This document shows positions 39,561 to 47,246 of a stretch of 64,000 bases of DNA, one piece after another. Origin of the DNA: Allobosea psychrotolerans (lineage in GTDB: Bacteria; Pseudomonadota; Alphaproteobacteria; Rhizobiales; Beijerinckiaceae); NCBI RefSeq assembly GCF_002917105.1, contig NZ_PQFZ01000003.1:91808-155807 (forward strand). The letters run 5' to 3'. The translations under genes and the position numbers were made by a program. The notes beneath the pieces are model-generated. The model did not search any database. It saw only the letters and a list, made by a program, of their open reading frames with translations, and had not been told where the DNA came from. The stretch's first letter is position 1, and each line of letters begins with the position of its first letter.

Positions 39561-39650
39561 CGTCATGCCCGGGCTTGACCCGGGCGGCCCGGCCAAGCCT
39601 AGCTGGTGGTTCATTCCCAAGAAATGCTCGGGGCAAGCCCGAGCATGACG
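39561..39650. repeat. CGTCATGCCCGGGC-type palindrome before coxD
   Basis: CGTCATG at 39561 and CATGACG ending 39650 bound the element. The right half GCTCGGGGCAAGCCCGAGCATGACG can itself form a hairpin. It ends 9 bases before the coxD start codon at 39660. Related copies precede the NTF2-like gene and coxE. Confidence 0.75.
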
Positions 39651-39659
39651 CGAGTTGTC

Positions 39660-40574
39660 ATGCCCACCGCTCTTCCTGTCTCCATCGACGCGACGCTGTC
39701 CCTCCTTCAAGCGCAAGGCTATGTCGCTGACCGCTCTCTTGCGACCGTGCTGTTCCTGGCGCTCAGGATGAAGCGGCCGCTGCTGCTGGAAGGCGAGGCC
39801 GGCACCGGCAAGACCGAGATCGCGAAAGTGCTCTCGGCCGCGCTGGGGCGCAAGCTGATCCGACTGCAATGCTATGAGGGGCTCGACCTCGCCTCGGCCG
39901 TCTATGAATGGAACTATGCCGGCCAGATGATGGCGATCCGGCTCGCCGAAGCTGGCGGTGCGAGCGGCGATCGTGACCGACTCGAGGCCGATATCTTTTC
40001 GGAGAAATACCTGGTCAAGCGTCCGCTCTTGCAGGCGCTGGAGCCGCAGGAGGGTGGCGCGCCGATCCTGCTGATCGATGAACTCGACCGCACCGACGAG
40101 GCTTTCGAAGCCTTCCTGCTCGAAGTTCTGGCGGATTCGCAGGTGACGATTCCCGAGCTCGGCACGATCAAGGCCGCTGAGCCGCCGATCGTGATCCTGA
40201 CCTCGAACCGCACCCGCGAGATCCATGACGCGTTGAAGCGGCGCTGCCTCTATCACTGGGTCGGCTACCCCGATGCCGTCCGCGAACTCGCCATCCTCAA
40301 GGCGCGCGCGCCAGGCGCTCCCGCCAAGCTGGCGAAGCAGGTCGTCTCCTTCGTGCAGGCGATCCGCAAGGAGGAACTGTTCAAGGCGCCCGGCGTCGCC
40401 GAGACGCTGGACTGGGCGAGCGCTTTGGTGGAGCTCGACGCAGTCGCACTCGATCCCGCGCTGGTCTCGGACACGCTGGGCGCGCTGCTGAAATACCAGG
40501 ACGATATCCAGGCGATGCAAGGCTCGAAGGTGAAGGAGCTGCTGGATCAGGTGAAGGCGGAAGCGCGGGGCTAG
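39660..40574 (+). CDS. coxD: MoxR-type AAA+ ATPase CoxD
   Basis: 304 residues. Walker A LEGEAGTGKTEIA near residue 42, Walker B PILLIDELDRTDEAFEAFLLE, sensor ILTSNRTREIHDALKRRC. CoxD works with the VWA protein CoxE in maturing the active site (copper/sulfur insertion in the form I enzyme). ATG 39660 was preferred because upstream in-frame ATG codons lie inside the palindromic repeat. Confidence 0.93.
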   Translation: MPTALPVSIDATLSLLQAQGYVADRSLATVLFLALRMKRPLLLEGEAGTGKTEIAKVLSAALGRKLIRLQCYEGLDLASAVYEWNYAGQMMAIRLAEAGGASGDRDRLEADIFSEKYLVKRPLLQALEPQEGGAPILLIDELDRTDEAFEAFLLEVLADSQVTIPELGTIKAAEPPIVILTSNRTREIHDALKRRCLYHWVGYPDAVRELAILKARAPGAPAKLAKQVVSFVQAIRKEELFKAPGVAETLDWASALVELDAVALDPALVSDTLGALLKYQDDIQAMQGSKVKELLDQVKAEARG

Positions 40575-40586
40575 GTTGGGGCTCAG

Positions 40587-40684
40587 CCGTCAGGGTCGGC
40601 CTTGCGTCGACCGTCCACGTCTTCGTTCAACCTGGCCGACACGTCGCAAGGCGTGGATGGCTGGGACAAGCCCCACCATGACGG
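40587..40684. repeat. Palindromic repeat before NTF2-like gene
   Basis: Left end CCGTCAGGGTCGG, inner GTCCACGTCTTCG and AGGCGTGGATGGCTGGG, right end AAGCCCCACCATGACGG. It is a diverged member of the CGTCATG family and ends 15 bases before the start codon at 40700. Confidence 0.65.
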
Positions 40685-40699
40685 AAGAGGAGCGACACC

Positions 40700-41077
40700 A
40701 TGTACAATGATCTCAAGGCGATCGAGGCGGCGACCTGGACCTATCTCAACGGGCTTTATGAGGGCGATGTCGACAAGCTCTCCCATGTCTTTCACCCGAC
40801 CAGCGCACTGACTTCGGCGCAGGAGGACGGCGCGATCAAGATTCTGCCGCGCGACCAGTGGTTGGAGTTGGTGCGCAGCCGGCCCTCTCCGAAAGCCGCT
40901 GGCCTGGCGCGCGGCGACCATATCCTGACCATCGATCTGGTCGGGCCGACGCTGGCGCTTGTGAAGGTGAAATGCCAGATGCCGCCGCGCTATTTCACCG
41001 ATCTGCTGTCCTTCCTGAAGGTCGATAGCAAATGGCAGGTCGTGCAGAAGGTGTTCATGACCGAGATGCAGGAGTGA
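40700..41077 (+). CDS. NTF2-like (putative lumazine-binding type) protein in cox operon
   Basis: 125 residues. Cone-shaped NTF2-like fold: YNDLKAIEAATWTYLNGLYEGDVDKLSHVFHPTSALTSAQ, ILPRDQWLELVRSRPSP, ALVKVKCQMPPRYFTDLLSFLKVDSKWQVVQKVFMTE. This is typical of small SnoaL/lumazine-binding-type proteins that bind ligands or catalyse simple reactions. It is flanked by palindromic repeats on both sides, between coxD and coxE, and is not a standard cox gene, so a late insertion is plausible. Confidence 0.75.
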   Translation: MYNDLKAIEAATWTYLNGLYEGDVDKLSHVFHPTSALTSAQEDGAIKILPRDQWLELVRSRPSPKAAGLARGDHILTIDLVGPTLALVKVKCQMPPRYFTDLLSFLKVDSKWQVVQKVFMTEMQE

Positions 41078-41090
41078 GTAGCGACACTCT

Positions 41091-41188
41091 CCGTCATGAT
41101 CGCCATCGTACCGGCCATCCACGCCTTGCGACGTTGATTCCGCTGAGAGCGAAGACGTGGATGCTCGGGACGAGCCCAAGCATGACGG
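41091..41188. repeat. Palindromic repeat before coxE
   Basis: CCGTCATG at 41091 and CATGACGG ending 41188 bound an imperfect palindrome with inner CCATCCACGCC and GACGTGGATGC. It ends 13 bases before the coxE start at 41202 and resembles the copy at 40587-40684 in the same orientation. Confidence 0.7.
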
Positions 41189-41201
41189 TCGCGGCTCACT
41201 C

Positions 41202-42404
41202 ATGACCGGAAAACTCCCCGAAAACGTCGCCTATTTTGCTCGAGCGCTGCGCATCGCCGGTGTGCCCGTCGGCCCCGGCGCGGTGGTCGAGGCGGTCGAG
41301 GCGCTGGCAGAAGGGGCGCTCGGCGAGCGCGACGACGTCTATTGGGCGCTGCATGCGATCTTCGTGAAGAAGCACGAGGACAGCGTCGTTTACGATCAGG
41401 CCTTCCGGCTGTTCTGGCGCAGGCGGGCGCTGATCGAGAAACTGATGGCGCAGATGTCGCCGGTTTCGCCTGGCGGTGACAGCACGCCGCAGAAGGAGGA
41501 GGCCGGCGCGCTGCGGGTGGCGGAGGCCTTCGCGCCGCCCAAGCGAGAGGATGACGAGCCGCCGCGGGAGCTGACCGAACTCAGCGCGCAGATGACGGTT
41601 TCCGATCGCGAGACGTTGAAATCGCGCGATTTCGCCCAGATGAGCGCAGCCGAGATCGCGCGGGCCAAACAGTTGATAGCGGGCTTGAGCCTGCCTGACG
41701 ACAGGGTGCCGACGCGGCGTTTCCAGGCTGCCCATCAGGGCGCGCGCATCGACCCGCGCCGGACCTTTCGCCGCTCTCTGCGGGGCGGCGGCGGTTCGAT
41801 CGATCTGGCGTTCCGCGAGCGTGCCGAGGTGCATCCGCCGGTCGTTGCGCTGGTCGATATCTCGGGCTCGATGGCGGAGTATTCGCGCATCTTCCTGCAT
41901 TTCCTGCATGCGCTCACCGAGAAGCGCCAGCGTGTGCATTCCTTCGTTTTCGGTACAAGGCTGACCAATGTCACGCGCAGCTTGCGCGCCCGCGACCCCG
42001 ACGATGCGCTGGCCCTGGCGGGACGCGCCGCGCCCGACTGGGAAGGCGGCACGCGCATCTCGACGGCGCTGCATACGTTCAACCGGATCTGGTCGCGCCG
42101 GGTTCTGGCGGGCGGGGCGGTTGTTCTGCTGTTCACCGACGGGCTGGAGCGGCATCTCGATGGGGAGCTCTCCTTCGAGATGGACCGCCTGCACCGTTCC
42201 TGCCGCCAGCTCGTCTGGCTCAACCCGCTGCTGCGCTTCGAGGCCTTCGAGGCGCGCGCCAGCGGCATCCGCGCGATGCTGCCCCATGTCGACAGTTTCC
42301 GACCGATCCATAATCTCGCAGCGATGGCCGATCTCTGTGCGGCACTGTCGCCGGATGCAGACCGGAAGAGCGATCCGCGCCAGTGGTTGAAGAAGGCCGG
42401 GTGA
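41202..42404 (+). CDS. coxE: VWA-domain protein CoxE
   Basis: 400 residues. The N-terminal half holds LPENVAYFARALRIAGVPVGPGAVVEAVEAL, and the C-terminal VWA-like domain has the metal-ion site VALVDISGSMAEYSR (DxSxS) with GGTRISTALHTFN and LLFTDGLERHLDG. It works with the MoxR ATPase CoxD in enzyme maturation. ATG 41202 follows the repeat; in-frame codons further upstream lie in the repeat. Confidence 0.92.
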   Translation: MTGKLPENVAYFARALRIAGVPVGPGAVVEAVEALAEGALGERDDVYWALHAIFVKKHEDSVVYDQAFRLFWRRRALIEKLMAQMSPVSPGGDSTPQKEEAGALRVAEAFAPPKREDDEPPRELTELSAQMTVSDRETLKSRDFAQMSAAEIARAKQLIAGLSLPDDRVPTRRFQAAHQGARIDPRRTFRRSLRGGGGSIDLAFRERAEVHPPVVALVDISGSMAEYSRIFLHFLHALTEKRQRVHSFVFGTRLTNVTRSLRARDPDDALALAGRAAPDWEGGTRISTALHTFNRIWSRRVLAGGAVVLLFTDGLERHLDGELSFEMDRLHRSCRQLVWLNPLLRFEAFEARASGIRAMLPHVDSFRPIHNLAAMADLCAALSPDADRKSDPRQWLKKAG

Positions 42405-42439
42405 GGCATGATATCGATGAAGATCTTCAAGCCGCCACG

Positions 42440-42525
42440 CCGTCATCGCGAGCGTAGCGAAGCAATCCGGCGTCTCGCGCGCCAGCCTTCGGTTTGCTTC
42501 GCCATGCTTGCTATGGCGGGAAGCG
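42440..42525. repeat. CGTCATCGCGAGCG-type repeat with hairpin before coxF
   Basis: CGTCATCGCGAGCGTAGCGA followed by AGCAATCC is the left part of a rhizobial repeat family also seen at 17173-17276. GCTTCGCCAT (42496-42505) pairs with ATGGCGGGAAGC (42513-42524) as a hairpin. It fills the spacer between coxE and the XdhC-like gene. Confidence 0.6.
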
Positions 42526-42557
42526 TCTGAAGCCATAGCGAGATCGAAGGTCATCCC

Positions 42558-42896
42558 ATGATCAGCACCGACACGGACATCCTCAGCCTCGCCGAAGCCT
42601 GGGCCAGGTCGGGCCGAGGCGTCGCGCTCGCCACCGTGATCGAGACCTGGGGCTCGGCCCCGCGCCCGGTCGGCTCGCATCTCGTCATCGATGACGCGGG
42701 CAATTTCCAGGGTTCGGTCTCGGGCGGTTGCGTCGAGGGCGCGGTCGTGGAGGAGGCGGCCGAGGTCATCGGCGATGGAAAAGCCCGCACGCTCGAATTC
42801 GGCGTTGCCGACGAGACCGCCTGGAAGGTCGGGCTCTCCTGCGGCGGGCGGATTCGGGTCTATGTCGAGCGGATTGCAGCCGAGAAGGCGAACTGA
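42558..42896 (+). CDS. coxF: XdhC/CoxI-type N-terminal domain protein
   Basis: 112 residues. The XdhC_CoxI domain alone: ALATVIETWGSAPRPVGSHLVI, GSVSGGCVEGAVVEEA (Cys near 58) and GLSCGGRIRVYVE. XdhC-type proteins bind molybdenum cofactor, promote its sulfuration and insert it into the large subunit. The Rossmann half is encoded separately at 43530-44222, so XdhC is split. GAAGG sits 8 bases upstream. The stop overlaps the LysE start (TGATG). Confidence 0.88.
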   Translation: MISTDTDILSLAEAWARSGRGVALATVIETWGSAPRPVGSHLVIDDAGNFQGSVSGGCVEGAVVEEAAEVIGDGKARTLEFGVADETAWKVGLSCGGRIRVYVERIAAEKAN

Positions 42897-43525
42897 TGGC
42901 TTCCTGGGAAACCCTTGTCGCCTTCGCGACGCTGACCATCCTGGTCGCCTATTTCCCGGGGCCGGCGCTGCTCTATACGGCGGCGCAGACGATTGCGCAT
43001 GGCCGCCGCGCCGGCCTCATGGCGATGCTCGGCATCCATCTTGGCTGCTATCTGCATGTCTTTGCCGCCGCCTTCGGCCTGTCGGCGGTGTTCAGGCATG
43101 TACCTGAGCTCTATGTCGCGGTGAAGCTTGCGGGCGCATTCTATCTCGTCTGGCTCGGCATCGGCATGATCCGCGCCAAGCTGGCCCAGGGCAACGCTCC
43201 CCTGACGCCAGCCAAGACGGCCAGGCGCGCCTTGATCGACAGCTTCATCGTCGAGGTACTGAACCCCAAGGTTGCGCTGTTCTTCATTGCGCTCCTGCCG
43301 CAATTCGTCGATCCGGCCGGCTCCCTGCCGGTCTGGGCGCAGTTCCTGATCCTCGGCACGGTCGTCAATTTCGCCTTTTCCTCGGCCGATTTAGCCACGG
43401 TCCTGGGGGCGTCCGCCGTGGTCAGGACGATGAAGCAGACACGGGCCGGATTTGCTTTGGGGCGCTGGCTCGGCGGCTCGATGATGATCGGACTTGGGCT
43501 GAAGCTCGCGACCGATAAGGGCTGA
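42896..43525 (+). CDS. LysE/RhtB-family exporter
   Basis: 209 residues with about six membrane segments: LVAFATLTILVAYFPGPALLYTAAQTIAHGRRAG at the N-terminus is the LysE signature region, and PKVALFFIALLPQFVDP is the second. Such proteins export amino acids or their derivatives. It is translationally coupled between the two XdhC half-genes, an odd place with no clear metabolic link to cofactor insertion. Confidence 0.9.
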   Translation: MASWETLVAFATLTILVAYFPGPALLYTAAQTIAHGRRAGLMAMLGIHLGCYLHVFAAAFGLSAVFRHVPELYVAVKLAGAFYLVWLGIGMIRAKLAQGNAPLTPAKTARRALIDSFIVEVLNPKVALFFIALLPQFVDPAGSLPVWAQFLILGTVVNFAFSSADLATVLGASAVVRTMKQTRAGFALGRWLGGSMMIGLGLKLATDKG

Positions 43526-43529
43526 AGCG

Positions 43530-44222
43530 ATGGAGCTTTCGATCCTGTCTGCGCTCAATGCCGAACGCACGGCGCGGCGTGCGAGTGTGCTTGTCACCAC
43601 GATCGAAAGCGGTGCACAGCGGCTGGTCAAGGCGAGCGAGATCGCCACCGATCCTCTGGCGGAGGTGCTCGACAAGCAGTTGCGCATGGCAAAGAGCGCC
43701 ATGGTCGAGGTCGAGGGCGCGCAGTATTTCCTGACCGTGCAGGCGCCGCATCCGCGCATCGTCATCACCGGCGCCGTCCATGTCTCGCAGGCGATGGCGC
43801 CGATGGCGAAGTTGCTCGATCTCGACCTCGTGATCATCGATCCGCGCACCGCGTTCGCCACATCCGAGCGCTTTCCCGGCGTGCGCCTGCTGACGGAATG
43901 GCCGGACGAGGCGATCGCGACGATCGGGCTCGACGGCTACACGGCCTTCGTTGCGCTGACGCACGATCCCAAGATCGACGATCCCGGGCTTGAGGCCGCC
44001 CTGCGGTCCGATTGCTTCTATATCGGCGCGCTCGGCAGCCGGAAGACGCACGCGCGGCGCATAGAGCGGTTGGCGGCTGCGGGCTTCGATGAGACCGCGA
44101 CCGGGCGCATCCACGCGCCGATCGGGCTCGACATCGGCGCGGTGTCGCCCGCCGAGATCGCGCTCGCGATCCTGGCCGAAATCGTCAGCAGCTTGCGCGG
44201 CCCCCGCCGCAAACCGGCCTGA
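43530..44222 (+). CDS. XdhC Rossmann-domain protein (C-terminal half)
   Basis: 230 residues. Middle and C-terminal parts of XdhC: RIVITGAVHVSQAMAPMAKLLDLDLVIIDPRTAFA, ERFPGVRLLTEWPDEA, FVALTHDPKIDDPGLEAAL, FYIGALGSRKTHARRIERL and IHAPIGLDIGAVSPAEIALAILAEI. Presumed to bind molybdenum cofactor with the separate N-terminal domain protein. It starts 4 bases after LysE stop. Confidence 0.9.
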   Translation: MELSILSALNAERTARRASVLVTTIESGAQRLVKASEIATDPLAEVLDKQLRMAKSAMVEVEGAQYFLTVQAPHPRIVITGAVHVSQAMAPMAKLLDLDLVIIDPRTAFATSERFPGVRLLTEWPDEAIATIGLDGYTAFVALTHDPKIDDPGLEAALRSDCFYIGALGSRKTHARRIERLAAAGFDETATGRIHAPIGLDIGAVSPAEIALAILAEIVSSLRGPRRKPA

Positions 44223-44234
44223 GCCACAAACCAG

Positions 44235-45833
44235 ATGAAATTCGGACCCGTCGCCATCACTGAGGTCGCAGGCTGCATCGCCGCGCACACGGTCCGGGCC
44301 GGCGACGTCATCATCAGGAAGGGCGCGACGATCAGCACGGAGGATGCAGGCAGGCTTGCCGCCGTCGGGCTGACCGAGATCGTCGCCGTCAGGCTGGAGC
44401 CAGGCGATATCGACGAGAATGCAGCGGCGGCGAAGCTGGCCGCCGCGTTGGCGGGGCAGGGCATCGTCACCGAGAACCCCTTCACCGGCCGCGTCAATCT
44501 CTTCGCGACCACAGCAGGGGTGCTGACGATCGATATTGCGGCGATCGACCGCTTCAACCGGATCGACGAGGCGGTCACAGCCGCGACCTTGCCGGCGATG
44601 AAGCCTGTCGTCGCGGGCGAGATGGTCGGCACGGTCAAGATCATCCCCTATGGCCTTGCCGGGAGCCTGGTCGACGAGGCGCTGGCGGCCGTCTCGGGCG
44701 CGCCGATCTCGGTGGCAGCCTATCGGCCGGTCTCGGTCGAGGTGATCTCGACACTCCTGCCCGGCCTCAAGCCCTCGGTTATCGAGAAGACCCTGCGGAT
44801 CATGGTTGACCGGCTCACGCCGGCCGGCGCAAGCCTGTCGGCTGACAGGCGCGTGCCGCATGAAGTTACGCCATTGGCGCAGGCGCTTGCGAAGACGGCT
44901 GCGGGGCCGGCCGACATCGTCGTCGTCTTCGGGGCCTCGGCCATCACCGACCGGCGCGACGTGATCCCGCAGGCGCTGCTCGCGGCCGGTGGGCGGATCG
45001 AGCATCTCGGCATGCCGGTCGATCCCGGCAATCTGCTGCTGATCGGCGAGCTCGGCGGCAAGCCGGTAATCGGCGCGCCCGGCTGCGCCCGTTCGCCCAA
45101 GGAGAACGGTTTCGACTGGGTGCTGCAGCGCTGCCTCGCCGGCATTCCCGTCCGCAAGGCCGATATTCAGGCGATGGGCGTCGGCGGCCTTCTGATGGAG
45201 ATCGTCTCGCGCCCGCAGCCGCGCGCGCCGGGCCATGCGCAGGCCGCGCCGGTCGCCGGCATCGTGCTCGCCGCCGGCCGCTCGACCCGGATGGGCGAGG
45301 CCAACAAGCTGCTGCAGGTTGTGCGCGGGAAGCCGCTGGTGCGCCATGCCGTCGAAGCGCAACTGGCCTCAAAGGCCGGGCCTGTCCTGGTGGTGACGGG
45401 GCATCAGCAGAAGGAGGTTGCGGCCGCGCTGGCCGATCTCGATATTCGCCTCGTCCATAATCCCGATTTCGCCGGCGGCCTTGCCAGTTCTGTGAAGGCG
45501 GGGCTTGCCGCATTGCCGGCTTCGGCGCCAGGCGTCGTGGTTTCGCTCGGCGACATGCCCAATGTGACCGCGCAGGTGATCGATAGACTGGCCGAAGTCT
45601 TCGCCGACAGGCCGGATGCGCTCGCGGTGGTGCCAACACTGCTTGGCCAGCGGGGTAATCCCGTGCTGCTCGCCCGGGCGCTGTTTCCGGCGGTGACGCG
45701 TTTGACCGGTGATCAGGGCGCCAGGCGTCTGCTCGACGAGGCCGGAGACGCTGTCGCCGAGGTGCCGCTGGACGATCCGGCGATCGCGCTCGACGTCGAT
45801 ACCCCGGAGGCGCTGCGGGCGCTGGTTGAATAG
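44235..45833 (+). CDS. Molybdopterin-binding (MoeA/MogA-like) and MocA-like nucleotidyltransferase fusion
   Basis: 532 residues. Residues 1-330 form a molybdopterin-binding region (MGTVKIIPYG-like segment, VVVFGASAITDRRDVIPQAL, GMPVDPGNLLLIGELGGKPVIGAPGCARSPKENGFDWVL). From about 343 a MobA/MocA nucleotidyltransferase begins (VAGIVLAAGRSTRMGEANKLL, VVTGHQ, LGDMPNVTAQVIDRL). MocA makes molybdopterin cytosine dinucleotide, the cofactor form used by CoxL-type enzymes, so it belongs functionally to the cox cluster. Final gene of that cluster. Confidence 0.9.
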   Translation: MKFGPVAITEVAGCIAAHTVRAGDVIIRKGATISTEDAGRLAAVGLTEIVAVRLEPGDIDENAAAAKLAAALAGQGIVTENPFTGRVNLFATTAGVLTIDIAAIDRFNRIDEAVTAATLPAMKPVVAGEMVGTVKIIPYGLAGSLVDEALAAVSGAPISVAAYRPVSVEVISTLLPGLKPSVIEKTLRIMVDRLTPAGASLSADRRVPHEVTPLAQALAKTAAGPADIVVVFGASAITDRRDVIPQALLAAGGRIEHLGMPVDPGNLLLIGELGGKPVIGAPGCARSPKENGFDWVLQRCLAGIPVRKADIQAMGVGGLLMEIVSRPQPRAPGHAQAAPVAGIVLAAGRSTRMGEANKLLQVVRGKPLVRHAVEAQLASKAGPVLVVTGHQQKEVAAALADLDIRLVHNPDFAGGLASSVKAGLAALPASAPGVVVSLGDMPNVTAQVIDRLAEVFADRPDALAVVPTLLGQRGNPVLLARALFPAVTRLTGDQGARRLLDEAGDAVAEVPLDDPAIALDVDTPEALRALVE

Positions 45834-45844
45834 GGGATGGCTTG

Positions 45845-45869
45845 ATTTGGACCATGTATTGGTCCAAAT
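45845..45869. promoter_or_regulatory. 25-bp palindromic operator of second Phd/VapC pair
   Basis: ATTTGGACCA-TGTAT-TGGTCCAAAT is a perfect 10-bp inverted repeat, followed at 45871-45878 by an extra half-site ATTTGGAC. It lies 34 bases upstream of the antitoxin ATG, the expected place for Phd/VapB autorepression; TTGGAC could also serve as the -35. Confidence 0.75.
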
Positions 45870-45902
45870 TATTTGGACTGCGTTGCAGGACAAGGCTTGC
45901 CG

Positions 45903-46160
45903 ATGAACATCTCCGTGAGCGAGGCCAAAGGGCAATTGACCGATCTCGTCCGCCGCGCGGAGGCTGGCGAGGAGGTGGTTCTGACCCGCCATGGTCAGGC
46001 AGCCGTCCGGCTGGTTCCGGTCAAGCCAGTCATCGACCGCGCGGAACGGCGGCGGGTGATCGAGACGGCCCAAGAGATGGCACGCGGCAAGATATTGCCG
46101 GGGCCGGACGCGGCCCGCAGCCAGGATTTCCTCTATGACGAGGACGGCTTGCCGAAGTGA
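45903..46160 (+). CDS. Phd/YefM-family antitoxin (second pair)
   Basis: 85 residues. MNISVSEAKGQLTDLVRRAEAGEEVVLTRHGQAAVRLVPV is a typical Phd fold; the C-terminal IETAQEMARGKILPGPDAARSQDFLYDEDGLPK should mask the toxin. ATG 45903 is right; the earlier frame begins within the operator region. The stop overlaps the toxin GTG. Confidence 0.9.
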   Translation: MNISVSEAKGQLTDLVRRAEAGEEVVLTRHGQAAVRLVPVKPVIDRAERRRVIETAQEMARGKILPGPDAARSQDFLYDEDGLPK

Positions 46161-46546
46161 TCGCGGTCGACACCTCCGCGCTGATGGCGATCCTCCTCGA
46201 AGAACCGCAGGCTAACGACTGCATGGCGGCCCTGGAGCGCGAGGACGAGGTCATCATCTCCGCTGGAACATTGACCGAAGCACTGATCGTCGCGAGCAAG
46301 CGAGGGCTGGATGAGGCGATGGCCTATTTGGTCGGTCGCTTCGGCTTCGCGGTCATCGATGTGACACCGGCGGAGGCGCGGCACGCGGCCGCGGCGCATG
46401 GGATATGGGGGAGGGGCGTCCACCCGGCCGGGCTGAATTTCGGCGACTGTTTTGCCTATGCCGTCGCCAAGCAGCACAATTGCCCGCTGCTGTTCATCGG
46501 CGATGATTTCGCCAGGACCGACATCAAATCCGCGCTCGAGTCATAG
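46157..46546 (+). CDS. vapC: PIN-domain ribonuclease toxin (second VapC)
   Basis: 129 residues from GTG 46157. PIN acidic residues are all visible: Asp in IAVDTSALMAILLEEP, Glu in LTEALIVASKRG, Asp in LNFGDCFAYAVAK and Asp in LLFIGDDFARTDI. The last is a common VapC ending. Paired with the antitoxin by a 4-base overlap. It differs from the VapC at 16188 in sequence and length, so the two pairs are not recent copies. Confidence 0.92.
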   Translation: MIAVDTSALMAILLEEPQANDCMAALEREDEVIISAGTLTEALIVASKRGLDEAMAYLVGRFGFAVIDVTPAEARHAAAAHGIWGRGVHPAGLNFGDCFAYAVAKQHNCPLLFIGDDFARTDIKSALES

Positions 46547-46816
46547 AATGCGTCAGCCCGGCTAGAATGTGGCCAGCGTGGCATGGGCCTCCTCAGGTCT
46601 GTCGCCGGTGCATTGTCAGCCGCCCCCCCCCCCAGCACCCGCTAACGCGCCGCCAGTCCCACTCCAGCACTGGATGCAACGATTCCCGGGCATGGCTGGA
46701 TGCAAGCCTGACTGCAGAAGCTTGGCAGGAGGCTTGCAAGCTTTTGTTAACCATGCCGGCGCACCCTATATCTAACCGGCTCAACTTTCATCGTGACGTG
46801 GCGAAGGGAGATGGCA

Positions 46817-47086
46817 ATGGCTTCAGCGGACTTCATCCGGCAGTTGGCGGGATACGGATTGACGACGGCGACGATCCTCTACCGCATGCCCGATCACCCG
46901 AAATTGCTGCAGACCTATATCTGGCAACAATATGATCTCGCCCCGCGTTTCCCGCAGCTGCACGACTTTCTCGATTTCTGGAAGCGGGAGCTCGAAGGCC
47001 CGCTTCATTCGGTCACAGTCGCGCATTCGCGCCTGATCCGTCCGGCCGAAATCATCAACGTCAACGGCGTATTGACGCTGCACTGA
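46817..47086 (+). CDS. usg: Usg family protein
   Basis: 89 residues. MASADFIRQLAGYGLTTATILYRMPDHPKLLQTYIWQQYDLAPRFPQLHDFLDFWKREL and the ending HSVTVAHSRLIRPAEI match the Usg family, which was named for an open frame near trp genes and has no known function. GAAGGGAG at 46803-46810 precedes ATG 46817 with normal spacing; ATG 46811 directly abuts it and is unlikely. Confidence 0.88.
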   Translation: MASADFIRQLAGYGLTTATILYRMPDHPKLLQTYIWQQYDLAPRFPQLHDFLDFWKRELEGPLHSVTVAHSRLIRPAEIINVNGVLTLH

Positions 47087-47105
47087 AGGGTCTCATCAAG
47101 GAGTT

Positions 47106-47156
47106 AGAGCAGGATCGACGCAAAAAGCCGGTTTCCACGTTGTTGCATCCTGCTCT
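47106..47156. repeat. Rhizobial palindromic repeat, tandem copy A
   Basis: AGAGCAGGAT (47106-47115) pairs perfectly with ATCCTGCTCT (47147-47156) around a core with CGCAAAAAGCCGG and TTGC. This is a widespread rhizobial intergenic palindrome. A second shorter copy follows 11 bases later. Confidence 0.85.
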
Positions 47157-47167
47157 GACCCGCGCCC

Positions 47168-47211
47168 GGGCAGGGCGCAAAACGCCGGTACCCACTTTTT
47201 GCATCCTGCCC
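47168..47211. repeat. Rhizobial palindromic repeat, tandem copy B
   Basis: GGGCAGG (47168-47174) pairs with CCTGCCC (47205-47211) around CGCAAAACGCCGGTACCC and TTTTTGCAT. The core is the same type as copy A but arms differ, so the two are independent family members standing in tandem before exoD. Confidence 0.8.
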
Positions 47212-47246
47212 TCGGCGTCGCCGCGCTTGTTGCGCGGGGCCTGCGC

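Noticed and set aside
39561..41188. CRISPR array from regularly placed palindromes
   Set aside because: Copies are diverged, about 500-1000 bases apart and separated by genes; there are no short uniform spacers or cas genes.
46632..46642. Run of C residues as a phase-variation tract
   Set aside because: It is a single homopolymer in a non-coding stretch, not within or directly before a gene start.
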